A DNA stretch of 64,000 bases, taken from positions 124,001-188,000 of the forward strand of contig OZ260072.1 of NCBI GenBank assembly GCA_965284315.1. The letters are read 5' to 3'. Of this stretch, positions 35,013-43,753 are shown one piece after another. Every line of letters begins with the position of its first letter. The stretch's first letter is position 1. The position numbers and the translations under genes are program-made. This DNA comes from PCRC01 sp017848435. GTDB taxonomy: Bacteria > Pseudomonadota > Gammaproteobacteria > Burkholderiales > Burkholderiaceae_C. The notes below the pieces were generated by a model. It did no database searches and was not told where the DNA came from. It saw only the letters and a program-made list of their open reading frames with translations.

Positions 35013-35798
35013 ATGCACCGCCGCCGACTGATCTTCCTGGCCGGGGCATCCGGTTGGCTGCCCCACCTGCCACTGCGTGCGCAAGTGGGCAGCCTGAACG
35101 ACGCCATCAACAAGGCCGGCCGCCAGCGCATGCTGTCGCAGCGCATGGGCAAGGCCTGGCTGGCGTTGGTACACCACACGGAAAGCGCCAGCGCCCAGCT
35201 GGTGCTGGACAAGTCGATGGCGCTGTTTGACCGCCAGCTGGTCGAGCTCAAGGCCTACGCGCCCACTGCCGAAATCCGCGAGAACTACACCCGACTCGAA
35301 GCCAGCTGGAGCGAGTACAAGGCCGCGCTGGTCGGCAGCAGGCCGGGCAAGCCCGGTGCCACCGGGGTGCTTGAAAACGACGCCCGCGTGTTGGCCCTGG
35401 CCCACCAGGGCACGGTGCAGTACGAGGCGCTTTCCGGCAAGCCGGTGGGCAAGCTGGTCAACGTGGCGGGCCGCCAGCGCATGCTGTCACAGCGCATGGC
35501 CAAGTTCTACTATGCCGCGATGCTGCCGGTGGATGCCGAGCGCGCCAAGGCGGAGATTGTCAAGGCCCGGGGCGAGTTCCTGGCGGCCATGGCGCTGCTG
35601 CGCAATGCACCCGAGGCCACCGACGGCATCCGCAACGAATTGACGCTGGCCGACAGCCAGTGGATCTTCTTCGACCACGCCCTGCAACGCATGCAGGGCG
35701 CCAATGCCCATGCGCTGTCTGACGTCTTCGTCACCAGCGAAAACCTATTGAGCGTGATGGACCGGGTCACCACCCAGTATTCGGCCCTCACCACCTGA
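35013..35798 (+). CDS. Exported PilJ/NIT-type nitrate-sensor domain protein
   Basis: 261 residues. The N-terminus (MHRRRLIFLAGASGW... to LRAQ) looks like a signal peptide, possibly twin-arginine. The rest is helical, with two copies of a P-box-like motif: AINKAGRQRMLSQRMGKAW at ~residue 29 and VAGRQRMLSQRMAKFYY at ~150. This matches the nitrate-binding P-box helix of NarX/NarQ (E. coli NarX has a closely similar INKAG-x2-RM). There is no kinase, HAMP or methyl-accepting domain, so it is a stand-alone periplasmic ligand-binding protein. It lies 8 nt after nirB and 18 nt before nirD. Its partner is unknown. Confidence 0.85.
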   Translation: MHRRRLIFLAGASGWLPHLPLRAQVGSLNDAINKAGRQRMLSQRMGKAWLALVHHTESASAQLVLDKSMALFDRQLVELKAYAPTAEIRENYTRLEASWSEYKAALVGSRPGKPGATGVLENDARVLALAHQGTVQYEALSGKPVGKLVNVAGRQRMLSQRMAKFYYAAMLPVDAERAKAEIVKARGEFLAAMALLRNAPEATDGIRNELTLADSQWIFFDHALQRMQGANAHALSDVFVTSENLLSVMDRVTTQYSALTT

Positions 35799-35816
35799 TC
35801 TTCAAGGATAGTCACC

Positions 35817-36200
35817 ATGAGTGAATGGAAAAAAATCTGCCTGGTCAACGACATTCCGGTCCTCGGCTCGCGCCGGGTCGCGCGCCCGCAAGGCATGGAT
35901 GTGGCCGTGTTCCGCAACAGCGAAGACAAGGTGTTTGCGCTGCTCGACCGCTGCCCGCACAAGGGCGGCCCACTGAGCCAAGGCATCGTGCACGGCGAGA
36001 GCGTGGCCTGCCCGCTGCACAACTGGAACATCGGCCTCGGTGACGGCTGCGCCAAGGCACCCGACGAAGGCTGCACACCGAAGTTTGCGGTGCAGGTGAC
36101 CGATGGCACCGTGTACCTCGACGCGGCCGAGCTGCGCAGCCATGCACTGGACTTGCCCAAGCCCCTCGCCGGGCCTGCGCTCAAAGCCACGATGGCATGA
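35817..36200 (+). CDS. nirD: Nitrite reductase [NAD(P)H] small subunit
   Basis: 127 residues, Rieske-like fold with both ligand motifs: CPHKGG (C-x-H) and CPLHNW (C-x2-H), so it probably binds a [2Fe-2S] cluster, unlike the E. coli NirD which lacks ligands. It forms the assimilatory nitrite reductase with NirB. ATG has AAGGA upstream. Confidence 0.94.
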   Translation: MSEWKKICLVNDIPVLGSRRVARPQGMDVAVFRNSEDKVFALLDRCPHKGGPLSQGIVHGESVACPLHNWNIGLGDGCAKAPDEGCTPKFAVQVTDGTVYLDAAELRSHALDLPKPLAGPALKATMA

Positions 36201-36261
36201 GCGGCCCGGCCACCCCGAACAAAGTGGACAGCGCCGCAGTGCGCAGCACGGAGGTTTTCTG

Positions 36262-39048
36262 ATGACGGTTCGCGAGACCAAATCCACCTGCCCCTATTGC
36301 GGGGTGGGGTGTGGTGTGGTGATCGAATCGCAGGGCGACCAGATCACCGGCGTGCGCGGTGACCCCGACCACCCGGCCAACTTCGGCCGGCTGTGCAGCA
36401 AGGGTTCCACGTTGCACCTCACAGCCAGCGCCGCCGTGACGCAGCAAACCCGGCTGCTGTACCCGATGCAGCGGCTGCAGCGCGGCACAGCGCCGCAGCG
36501 CATCGGTTGGGACACGGCACTCGACCTGGCCACCACCGAGTTCGCCAGCGTCATCCTGGCGCACGGGCCGGACGCGGTGGGCTTCTACATTTCCGGCCAG
36601 TTGCTGACCGAGGACTACTACGTCTTCAACAAGCTGGCCAAGGGCTTGATCGGCACCAACAACGTCGACACCAATTCGCGCCTGTGCATGAGCAGCGCCG
36701 TGGCCGGCTACAAGATGACGCTGGGGGCCGACGCACCGCCCACCTGCTACGACGACGTGAACCATGCACAGTGCATCTTCATCGTCGGCAGCAACACGGC
36801 CTACGCCCACCCCATCCTGTTCCGCCGCATCGAGGATGCGAAGCAGGCCAACCCGCAGATGAAGATCATCTTCTGCGACCCGCGCCGCACCGACACCGCC
36901 GAGATCGCCGACCTGTTCCTGCCCATCCAGCCCGGCACCGACGTGGCGCTGTTCAACGGCATGCTGCACACCATGCTGTGGGAAGGCTGGCTCGACAACG
37001 CCTACATCGCCGCCCACACCAATGGCTTTGACGCCCTCAAGGCCACGGTGCGCGACTACACCCCGGACATGGTGGCCGACACCTGCGGCTTGAAAAAGGC
37101 CGACCTGCTGGAAGCCGCCCGCCTGTTTGCCACGTCGCCGGCCACACTCAGCCTGTACTGCCAGGGCCTGAACCAGTCGAGCAGCGGCACCGCCAAGAAC
37201 GCTGCGCTGGTCAACCTGCACCTGGCCACCGGCCAGATCGGCAAGCCCGGCGCCGGCCCGTTCTCGCTCACTGGCCAGCCCAACGCCATGGGCGGCCGCG
37301 AGGTGGGTGGCCTGGCCAACCTGATCAGCGCGCACCGCGACATGGCCAACCCTGCACACCGCGCCGAAGTGGCCAGGCTGTGGGGCCTGGACCGTGTCGG
37401 ACGGGATGTGCCCTCCAAACCCGGCAAGACCGCGGTGGAGATGTTCCAGGCTGCGGCCGACGGCGAGGTCAAGGCGCTGTGGATCGCCTGCACCAACCCG
37501 CTGCAGTCCATGCCCGACCAGGCCACGGTGCGCCGTGCGCTGGAGCGCGCCGAATTCGTGGTCGTGCAGGAGGCCTTTGCCACGCCCGCCACCTGCGACT
37601 ACGCCGACCTGCTGCTGCCCGCCACCACCTGGGGCGAAAAAGCCGGCACCGTGACCAACAGCGAACGCCGCATCAGCCGTGTGCGCCCGGCCGTGGCCGC
37701 GCCCGGCGAGGCCCGGCACGACTGGTCGATTGCCGTCGCTTTCGCGCGCCGGCTTGAAGCCGCCGTGGCCGGCCCGCGTGGCCTGTTCCCCTACGAGGAC
37801 CCGGAATCGGTCTGGCTCGAACACCGCGAATCCACCCGCGGCCGCGACCTCGACATCACCGGCATGAGCTACGCCATGCTCGACGCAGCCCCCCAGCAAT
37901 GGCCGCTGCGCGAAGGCGAAGCCACCGGCAAGGTGCGTTTGTACGAGGATGGCGTTTTCCCCACGCTGGATGGCAAAGCCAAATTTGCCAACACCGTCTA
38001 CACACCGGTGGCCGAGCCACGCGAATCGCGCTTCCCGTTCTCGCTCACCACCGGCCGCCTGCGCGACCAGTGGCACGGCATGAGCCGCACCGGTACCCTC
38101 GGCCGGCTGTTTGGCCATGTGGCCGAACCCAGCGTGCAGATGCACTCGCAGGACATGGAGCGCCGCCAGTTGCGCGACGGTGCGCTGGTGCACGTCACGT
38201 CCAAGCGCGGCTCCATCGTGGTGCCGGTTTACAGCTCGCCCGAGATCGGCCTGAGCCAGGCCTTCATCGCCATGCACTGGGGCGAGGAATACCTGAGTGG
38301 CCGCTCCAGCACCGGCGAGCCCCTGGCCGGCGTCAATGCGCTCACCACCTCGGCCTACTGCCCCACCTCCAAACAGCCCGAACTCAAGCATGCGGCGGTG
38401 AAGATCCTGAAGGCCGAGCTCCCCTGGTCGCTGCTGGGTGTGGCCTGGCTGCCCGAATCGCAGGCGCTCGCCGCACGGGCTTTGCTGAAGCCGCTGATGG
38501 CGCAGTTCTCCTTTGCGAGTTGTGTGCCTTTCGGACGCGAGCGCACCGGCCTGCTGTTCCGCGCGGCGGCCGACTACGCACCGGCTGACGACATGCTGGT
38601 GCAGATTGAGGCCATCCTCGGCCTGGCGGGCACCGATGCCCTGCGCTATGCCGACCGCAAGAAGGGCCAGCGCCGCACGGTGAGACTGGTACGCAACGGA
38701 ACAGACACCCTGCTCGAGGGCTTCATGCTCGCCGGCGACACCAGCGCCGAGGCCTGGATCAAGACCCTGCTGCAGGACGCCCTGCCCGCCCAGGCCTACG
38801 GCCGGCTGCTGCTGGTACCGGGGGCCAAAGCCCCGGTGGCGGTGCAGTCGCGCGGCAAGCAGGTCTGCACCTGCTTCAACGTGACCGACGAGGCCATCCA
38901 GTCCCATCTGGCAGGCTGCAGCGGCACCGAAGACGCACGGCTGGCGTCCCTGCAGGGCACGCTGAAATGCGGCACCAACTGCGGCTCGTGTGTGCCCGAG
39001 CTCAAGCGCATGGTGCGCACCGCCATCCCGCTGAAGCAAGCAGCCTGA
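36262..39048 (+). CDS. nasA: Assimilatory nitrate reductase catalytic subunit
   Basis: 928 residues. The N-terminal [4Fe-4S] motif CPYCGVGCGV with a later GRLCSKG, the molybdenum-ligand cysteine in SRLCMSSAV (~residue 141), and Mo-bisMGD-binding domains are present. The C-terminus (~870-925) adds a BFD-like [2Fe-2S] domain, CTCFNVTDEAI...CGTNCGSCVPELKR, as in Klebsiella-type NasA. It reduces nitrate to nitrite in the cytoplasm. No separate NasC-type electron donor follows, so the donor is not clear. It lies 61 nt after nirD. Confidence 0.96.
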   Translation: MTVRETKSTCPYCGVGCGVVIESQGDQITGVRGDPDHPANFGRLCSKGSTLHLTASAAVTQQTRLLYPMQRLQRGTAPQRIGWDTALDLATTEFASVILAHGPDAVGFYISGQLLTEDYYVFNKLAKGLIGTNNVDTNSRLCMSSAVAGYKMTLGADAPPTCYDDVNHAQCIFIVGSNTAYAHPILFRRIEDAKQANPQMKIIFCDPRRTDTAEIADLFLPIQPGTDVALFNGMLHTMLWEGWLDNAYIAAHTNGFDALKATVRDYTPDMVADTCGLKKADLLEAARLFATSPATLSLYCQGLNQSSSGTAKNAALVNLHLATGQIGKPGAGPFSLTGQPNAMGGREVGGLANLISAHRDMANPAHRAEVARLWGLDRVGRDVPSKPGKTAVEMFQAAADGEVKALWIACTNPLQSMPDQATVRRALERAEFVVVQEAFATPATCDYADLLLPATTWGEKAGTVTNSERRISRVRPAVAAPGEARHDWSIAVAFARRLEAAVAGPRGLFPYEDPESVWLEHRESTRGRDLDITGMSYAMLDAAPQQWPLREGEATGKVRLYEDGVFPTLDGKAKFANTVYTPVAEPRESRFPFSLTTGRLRDQWHGMSRTGTLGRLFGHVAEPSVQMHSQDMERRQLRDGALVHVTSKRGSIVVPVYSSPEIGLSQAFIAMHWGEEYLSGRSSTGEPLAGVNALTTSAYCPTSKQPELKHAAVKILKAELPWSLLGVAWLPESQALAARALLKPLMAQFSFASCVPFGRERTGLLFRAAADYAPADDMLVQIEAILGLAGTDALRYADRKKGQRRTVRLVRNGTDTLLEGFMLAGDTSAEAWIKTLLQDALPAQAYGRLLLVPGAKAPVAVQSRGKQVCTCFNVTDEAIQSHLAGCSGTEDARLASLQGTLKCGTNCGSCVPELKRMVRTAIPLKQAA

Positions 39049-39093
39049 ACGCGGTCCTTCGGTCATTCGGCTTATGGCAAAAAGTCATGAGCC

Positions 39094-40029
39094 ATGACCG
39101 ACAATCCCCCCATGGGCATCAGTCAGTACATCAAGGAAATCGGCCGCGGCAAAGATGGCGCGCGGGCGCTGAAGCGCGAGCAGGCGGCCGACCTGTTTGG
39201 CCAAGTGCTCGACGGCAACGTGACCGACCTGGAGATTGGCGCCTTCTGTCTGGCCATGCGCATCAAGGGCGAAACGCCAGAAGAAATGGCCGGCTTCCTG
39301 GATGCCACCCACGCCCGCTTGAACCAACTGCCCCCAAGCGACACCCCGCTCGTGGTGCTGCCCAGCTACAACGGTGCCCGCAAGCTGCCGGTGCTCACCC
39401 CCTTGCTCGCACTGCTGCTCGCACGCGAGGGCCTGCCGGTGCTGGTGCATGGCACCGCCACCGAATCCAGCCGTGTTTTTGCATCGGAAGTGCTGTCGGC
39501 CTTGGGTATTCCTGACGGTAAAGCTACAGAAAAGATAGCGAACGGTACGGTGCGCTTTGTGCCCACCGAACGGCTGTGCGCCGGCCTGAAACGCCTGTTG
39601 GACGTGCGGCGCGTGGTGGGCTTGCGCAACCCGGCGCACAGCCTGGTGAAGCTGATGAACCCCTGCGCTGGCCCCAGCCTGGTGGTGGGCAGCTACACCC
39701 ACCCCGAGTACGCGCTGTCGATGGCCGCCACCTTCGCATTGACGCAGGCCAATGCCCTGCTGCTGCGCGGCACCGAGGGCGAGCCGGTGGCCGACCCGCG
39801 CCGCATGCCCGCCATGGCCGGCTTCATGGCTGGCGAGCGCGTGGCACTGCAAGAGGCGCAAACCGGCACGCTCGCCACCCTGCCCGACCTGCCCACCAGC
39901 ACCGATGCCGCCAGCACGGCGGCCTACATCACAGCGGTTCTGTGTGGAACATTGCCGGTTCCTGCGCCGATTGCGCGGCAGGTGGAACACATCTTGCATC
40001 TCGTATCCCAACCATGCGAAACCCCATAA
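39094..40029 (+). CDS. ybiB: YbiB family DNA-binding protein (TrpD2-like)
   Basis: 311 residues, fold related to anthranilate phosphoribosyltransferase: N-terminal helical domain (AADLFGQVLDGNVTDLEIGA, FCLAMRIKGETPEEMAGF) and a nucleoside-phosphorylase-like domain. The family (TrpD2/YbiB) binds nucleic acid without sequence specificity rather than making tryptophan. In this operon its role is unclear. Codons for ALGIPDGKATEKIA (39499-39539) are a reverse-oriented copy of the dispersed 41-nt repeat. The last 16 nt overlap cobA. Confidence 0.85.
   Translation: MTDNPPMGISQYIKEIGRGKDGARALKREQAADLFGQVLDGNVTDLEIGAFCLAMRIKGETPEEMAGFLDATHARLNQLPPSDTPLVVLPSYNGARKLPVLTPLLALLLAREGLPVLVHGTATESSRVFASEVLSALGIPDGKATEKIANGTVRFVPTERLCAGLKRLLDVRRVVGLRNPAHSLVKLMNPCAGPSLVVGSYTHPEYALSMAATFALTQANALLLRGTEGEPVADPRRMPAMAGFMAGERVALQEAQTGTLATLPDLPTSTDAASTAAYITAVLCGTLPVPAPIARQVEHILHLVSQPCETP
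39499..39539 (-). repeat. Dispersed 41-nt repeat, copy 4 (inside ybiB)
   Basis: On the minus strand the head GCTATCTTTTCTGTAGC is followed by 24 nt with CAG at positions 9-11 and ending CCCAAGGC. It is in frame within ybiB on the opposite strand, encoding about 13 residues at positions 136-148. It is the most diverged copy in its tail. Confidence 0.6.
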
Positions 40030-40814
40030 CTTCCGCGTCGCTGTCAGGCAAAGGCCAATGCACCCTGGTGGGCGCAGGCCCTGGCGACCCCGAATTGCTC
40101 ACCCTGAAAGCCGTTAAGGCCATCCAGGCCGCCACCGTGCTGCTGGTGGACGACCTGGTGAGCGACGCCATCGTCGCCTACGCCTCGCCCACCGCCCGCG
40201 TGGTGCATGTGGGCAAGCGTGGCGGCTGCAAGTCCACCCCACAGGCCTTCATTGAAAAAATGATGCTGATGGCGGTGCAGGAAGGCGAGAACGTGGTGCG
40301 CCTCAAGGGCGGCGACCCCTTCATTTTTGGCCGGGGCGGCGAAGAGGTGGACACGCTGCGCGCCGCCGGCATCCAGGTGAACGTGGTCAACGGCATCACC
40401 GCCGGGCTGGCCGGCGTCACCTCGCTGGGCGTTCCCCTCACGCACCGTGAGCACGCCCATGGCGTGGTCTTTCTCACCGGCCATGCCAAGCCCGGGCACG
40501 ACACCACCGACTGGCCTGCCCTGGCCCGCATGGCACACAACGCGCGCCTCACCCTGGTGATCTACATGGGTGTCAGCGGCCTGCGCGAGATTGAATCTGG
40601 CCTGCTGGCCGGCCTGTCCGGTGACACCCCCGTGGCGGTGGTGCAAAACGTCAGCCGGCCGAACCAGAAACATGCGGTGACCACGCTGGCCCGCCTGCAG
40701 CACACGGTGGCCGAAGGCGGCTTCAGCAGCCCGTCGGTGATTGTGGTGGGCGACGTGCTGCAGGGCCTGGCCGCAGCCAGCCACCCGGCCAACGCCGGCG
40801 TCCGCGCAGCCTGA
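40014..40814 (+). CDS. cobA: Uroporphyrinogen-III C-methyltransferase
   Basis: 266 residues, SUMT family. SAM- and substrate-binding motifs: LVGAGPGDPELLTLKA, VVRLKGGDPFIFGRGGEE, and GITAGLAGVTSLGVPLTHR. It methylates uroporphyrinogen III twice to precorrin-2, the precursor of the siroheme needed by NirB. No fused precorrin-2 dehydrogenase/ferrochelatase (the CysG N-domain) is present, so that step must be encoded elsewhere. Start ATG 40014 overlaps ybiB. Confidence 0.95.
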   Translation: MRNPITSASLSGKGQCTLVGAGPGDPELLTLKAVKAIQAATVLLVDDLVSDAIVAYASPTARVVHVGKRGGCKSTPQAFIEKMMLMAVQEGENVVRLKGGDPFIFGRGGEEVDTLRAAGIQVNVVNGITAGLAGVTSLGVPLTHREHAHGVVFLTGHAKPGHDTTDWPALARMAHNARLTLVIYMGVSGLREIESGLLAGLSGDTPVAVVQNVSRPNQKHAVTTLARLQHTVAEGGFSSPSVIVVGDVLQGLAAASHPANAGVRAA

Positions 40815-40888
40815 GTTCGCGGCGGCTCCGCCGGCATTGACCAGCGCTACACTGCGGCGCAAACCGGGCAACGCACGCAGGAGCCGCC

Positions 40889-42013
40889 ATGCTGGAAAAA
40901 CTCAACCAACTGACCGAAAGCCATGGCCCATTGCGGCGCGGCTACGGGCTCATCAGCGGCAGCATTGCGCTGTCGCTCGCCATCCTGTGTTTTCTGGGTG
41001 TGCTGGCCTTCCATTTCCCCGAATACCTGACCACGCCGCAGCTGCGCAAGAGCTACAACGTGGACGTGATCCGCACCGTGATGTTCGTGGCGCTGGTGGT
41101 GGCCGGTGGCATCTCGCTGGTGAACGTCATCTTCAACCGCGCGCGCTGGCTCGCGGCGTTTGCCTTCCTGCTGGTGGCGGCCACCGCGCTGCTGGGCGGC
41201 CACAAGGTGCCGGTGAACGACTTCGCCGACAACACGCTCTACATCGGGCTGGACTGGTTCATTCTGGACCTGCTGGGCTCGGCGCTGATCTTCATCTTCA
41301 TCGAGAAGCTGTTCGCGCACCGCAAGGACCAGCCGTTGTTCCGCGCCGAGTGGCAGACCGACTTCCACCACTTCATCGTCAACCACATGATCGTCGGCTT
41401 TGTGCTGCTGGCGACCAACCTGCTGGTGCACAAGTTCTTCGGCTGGGCGGCCCACGAGGGCGTGCGCGGCTGGGTGCAGAACCTGCCCTTCTGGGTCGGC
41501 GTGCTGCTGATCATTCTGGCGGCCGACCTGGTGCAGTACTGGACCCACCGCGCCTACCACGAGGTGCCCATTCTGTGGCGGCTGCACGCGGTGCACCACA
41601 GCGCCAAAAGCATGGACTGGCTGGCTGGCTCGCGCCAGCACATCCTGGAACTGCTGCTGACCCGCACGCTGGTGCTGGGCGTGATCTACGTGCTGGGGTT
41701 CTCCAAGGAAGTGATCGACGCCTACATCGTCATCGTCGGCTTCCAGGCGGTGTTCAACCACGCCAACGTGAGCGTGCGGCTGGGGCCGCTGCGCTACATC
41801 ATCGTCACGCCCAATTTCCACCACTGGCACCACAGCCAGGACCAGGCCGCGCTCGACCGCAACTACGCCGCGCACTTCGCTTTCATCGACCACGCCTTCG
41901 GCACGGCGGTCAAGTCCGACCAGCTCTGGCCCGAGCGCTACGGTGTGCTGGGCGACTACGTGCCGAATGGCTTTTTCAAGCAGCTGAAATTCCCGTTCAC
42001 CTGGAAGGGCTGA
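40889..42013 (+). CDS. Sterol desaturase / fatty acid hydroxylase family membrane protein
   Basis: 374 residues, several membrane helices and the diiron histidine clusters of the family: HRAYH (~residue 228), HAVHHS (~234) and HHWHHS (~312). Such enzymes oxidize lipids or carotenoids in the membrane; the substrate here is unknown. It starts MLEKLNQLTESHGPLRRG, after GCAGGAGCC. It is 74 nt after cobA and likely outside the nitrate operon. Confidence 0.85.
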   Translation: MLEKLNQLTESHGPLRRGYGLISGSIALSLAILCFLGVLAFHFPEYLTTPQLRKSYNVDVIRTVMFVALVVAGGISLVNVIFNRARWLAAFAFLLVAATALLGGHKVPVNDFADNTLYIGLDWFILDLLGSALIFIFIEKLFAHRKDQPLFRAEWQTDFHHFIVNHMIVGFVLLATNLLVHKFFGWAAHEGVRGWVQNLPFWVGVLLIILAADLVQYWTHRAYHEVPILWRLHAVHHSAKSMDWLAGSRQHILELLLTRTLVLGVIYVLGFSKEVIDAYIVIVGFQAVFNHANVSVRLGPLRYIIVTPNFHHWHHSQDQAALDRNYAAHFAFIDHAFGTAVKSDQLWPERYGVLGDYVPNGFFKQLKFPFTWKG

Positions 42014-42019
42014 GGATTT

Positions 42020-42060
42020 GCTACATTATTCGTAGCTGAACTGCTAGCCTTTACCAAGGT
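42020..42060 (+). repeat. Dispersed 41-nt repeat, copy 5
   Basis: Head GCTACATTATTCGTAGC, then 24 nt with TAG at positions 9-11 and ending ACCAAGGT. It begins 7 nt after the desaturase stop and fills most of the gap to the next gene. Confidence 0.8.
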
Positions 42061-42106
42061 CCACGGTCTTTTTTCCTTCAAATTTCCGCTTTCATGAAGA
42101 TTCGCC

Positions 42107-43327
42107 TTGCTGTTTGATGTTGTGATCGTCGGTGCCGGTGCGGCCGGCCTGTTCTGCGCGGGTGTGGCCGGACAGCTGGGTCTGAAGGTGCTGCTGCTGG
42201 ACCACAGCGACAAAGTGGCCGAGAAAATCCGCATCTCCGGGGGTGGCCGCTGCAACTTCACCAACCGCGACGCCACGCCCGCCAACTTCGTCAGCGCCAA
42301 CCCGCACTTCTGCCGTTCGGCGCTGTCGCGCTACACCCCGCAAGACTTCATCGCGCTGGTCAAACAGCACGGCATTGCCCACCACGAAAAACACAAGGGC
42401 CAGCTGTTCTGCGACCACTCGGCCGACGACATCGTTCAGATGCTGCTGCGCGAGTGCGCGGCCGGTGGTGTGACGCATTGGCAGCCGTGCAAGGTGACGG
42501 GTATCCGCTCGGCCGACAGCGGCTACCAGATCGACAGCGACCGGGGCGCCATCCAGACCCGCACGGTTGTGGTGGCCACCGGCGGCCTGTCCATCCCCAA
42601 GATCGGCGCCACCGACTTCGGGCACCGCATCGCACAGCAGTTTGGTTTGCGCTTGACCGGGCTGCGCCCCGCCTTGGTGCCCCTCACCTTTGACGGTGAT
42701 GCCTGGGCGCCCTATGCACAGCTCGCAGGGCTGTCCCTGCCCGTAGCGATTGAAACCGGTGAGAAAAAAGCCAAGACCCAGTTTCTGGAAGACCTGTTGT
42801 TCACCCACCGTGGCCTCAGTGGCCCAGCGGTGCTGCAGATTTCCAGCTTCTGGCGTGAGGGCACACCGATCCGGCTCAACCTTGCCCCGCAAGCCGACCT
42901 GCCGCAGTTCCTGAAAGACGCCAAGGCCCGCTCACGCAAGCTCATTGCCAACGAACTGGCCAGCCAGCTGCCCGCCCGGCTGGCCGATGCCTGGGTGCAG
43001 CAGGACACCGCCTGGCAACGCCCGGTGAGCGACGCGCCCGACAAGGCGCTGGCGGCGCTCGCCGAACGGCTGGCACGCTGGGAACTCACCCCCACCGGCA
43101 CCGAGGGCTACCGCAAGGCCGAAGTCACGCTGGGCGGGGTGGACACGCGCGACCTGTCGTCGCAAACGCTCGAGTCCAGGCAGCCTGGCCTGTACTTCAT
43201 CGGCGAGGTGGTGGACGTGACCGGCTGGCTCGGCGGCTACAACTTCCAGTGGGCCTGGGCCAGCGGTTTTGCCTGCGCCCAGGCATTGGCGGGCAAACTG
43301 CGCACCAGCCCACCGGAAGCCGCTTGA
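42107..43327 (+). CDS. NAD(P)/FAD-dependent oxidoreductase, HI0933/YhiN family
   Basis: 406 residues. It begins with the dinucleotide-binding FDVVIVGAGAAGLFCAG and has the family stretch ISGGGRCNFTNRD, then GGLSIPKIGATDFGHRIAQQ. The C-terminus GLYFIGEVVDVTGWLGGYNF is characteristic of YhiN-like flavoproteins. Function unknown. The start appears to be TTG at 42107. An ATG at 42094 is in another frame and makes only a seven-codon ORF that ends just after the TTG, which may affect translation. Confidence 0.88.
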   Translation: MLFDVVIVGAGAAGLFCAGVAGQLGLKVLLLDHSDKVAEKIRISGGGRCNFTNRDATPANFVSANPHFCRSALSRYTPQDFIALVKQHGIAHHEKHKGQLFCDHSADDIVQMLLRECAAGGVTHWQPCKVTGIRSADSGYQIDSDRGAIQTRTVVVATGGLSIPKIGATDFGHRIAQQFGLRLTGLRPALVPLTFDGDAWAPYAQLAGLSLPVAIETGEKKAKTQFLEDLLFTHRGLSGPAVLQISSFWREGTPIRLNLAPQADLPQFLKDAKARSRKLIANELASQLPARLADAWVQQDTAWQRPVSDAPDKALAALAERLARWELTPTGTEGYRKAEVTLGGVDTRDLSSQTLESRQPGLYFIGEVVDVTGWLGGYNFQWAWASGFACAQALAGKLRTSPPEAA

Positions 43328-43350
43328 CAGACACCGAAACTGGCTATAAT
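43324..43350 (+). promoter_or_regulatory. Sigma-70 promoter of rpsU
   Basis: TTGACA at 43324-43329 and TATAAT at 43345-43350, both perfect hexamers but with a short 15-nt spacer. A leader of about 95 nt precedes rpsU. The -35 overlaps the end of the upstream flavoprotein gene. Confidence 0.75.
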
Positions 43351-43454
43351 CCAAAGCTTTGCTGACACCACCCCGTTGTCAGATACTTTTTCTACGGGGA
43401 ATTTCGCTCAAGGGCCCGATCTTCCCCGAGCACATTTTCGGAATTCAACCACCA

Positions 43455-43667
43455 ATGACCGCGATCCGTGTAAAAGAAAACGAACCATTTGACGTCGCCC
43501 TGCGCCGCTTCAAGCGCACCATCGAAAAACTGGGCCTGCTGACCGACCTGCGCGCCCGCGAGTTTTACGAAAAGCCCACCGCCGAGCGCAAGCGCAAGAA
43601 GGCAGCCGCCGTCAAGCGCCACTACAAGCGCGTGCGCAGCATGCAGCTGCCCAAGAAGCTGTACTGA
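43455..43667 (+). CDS. rpsU: 30S ribosomal protein S21
   Basis: 70 residues: MTAIRVKENEPFDVALRRFK, then the basic ERKRKKAAAVKRHYKRVRS and C-terminal KKLY. Part of the 30S subunit near the anti-Shine-Dalgarno region. It has a strong promoter and a terminator immediately downstream. yqeY follows, but dnaG-rpoD do not. Confidence 0.97.
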   Translation: MTAIRVKENEPFDVALRRFKRTIEKLGLLTDLRAREFYEKPTAERKRKKAAAVKRHYKRVRSMQLPKKLY

Positions 43668-43690
43668 TTTTTGCCCTCGCGGCAACCCGA

Positions 43691-43723
43691 AAAACCCGCT
43701 GAGGATGCTCTGCGGGTTTTTTT
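43691..43723 (+). terminator. Terminator after rpsU
   Basis: Stem AAAACCCGC / GCGGGTTTT with a 12-nt loop followed by T to 43723. It lies 23 nt after the rpsU stop and 31 nt before yqeY, so yqeY may be expressed by partial readthrough. Confidence 0.85.
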
Positions 43724-43753
43724 GTTTCTGAACCCCCTCCAAGGAATACACCC

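Noticed and set aside
36181..39066. Minus-strand ORF of 961 codons opposite nasA
   Set aside because: Shadow of nasA; no recognisable domain, and nasA has all cofactor motifs.
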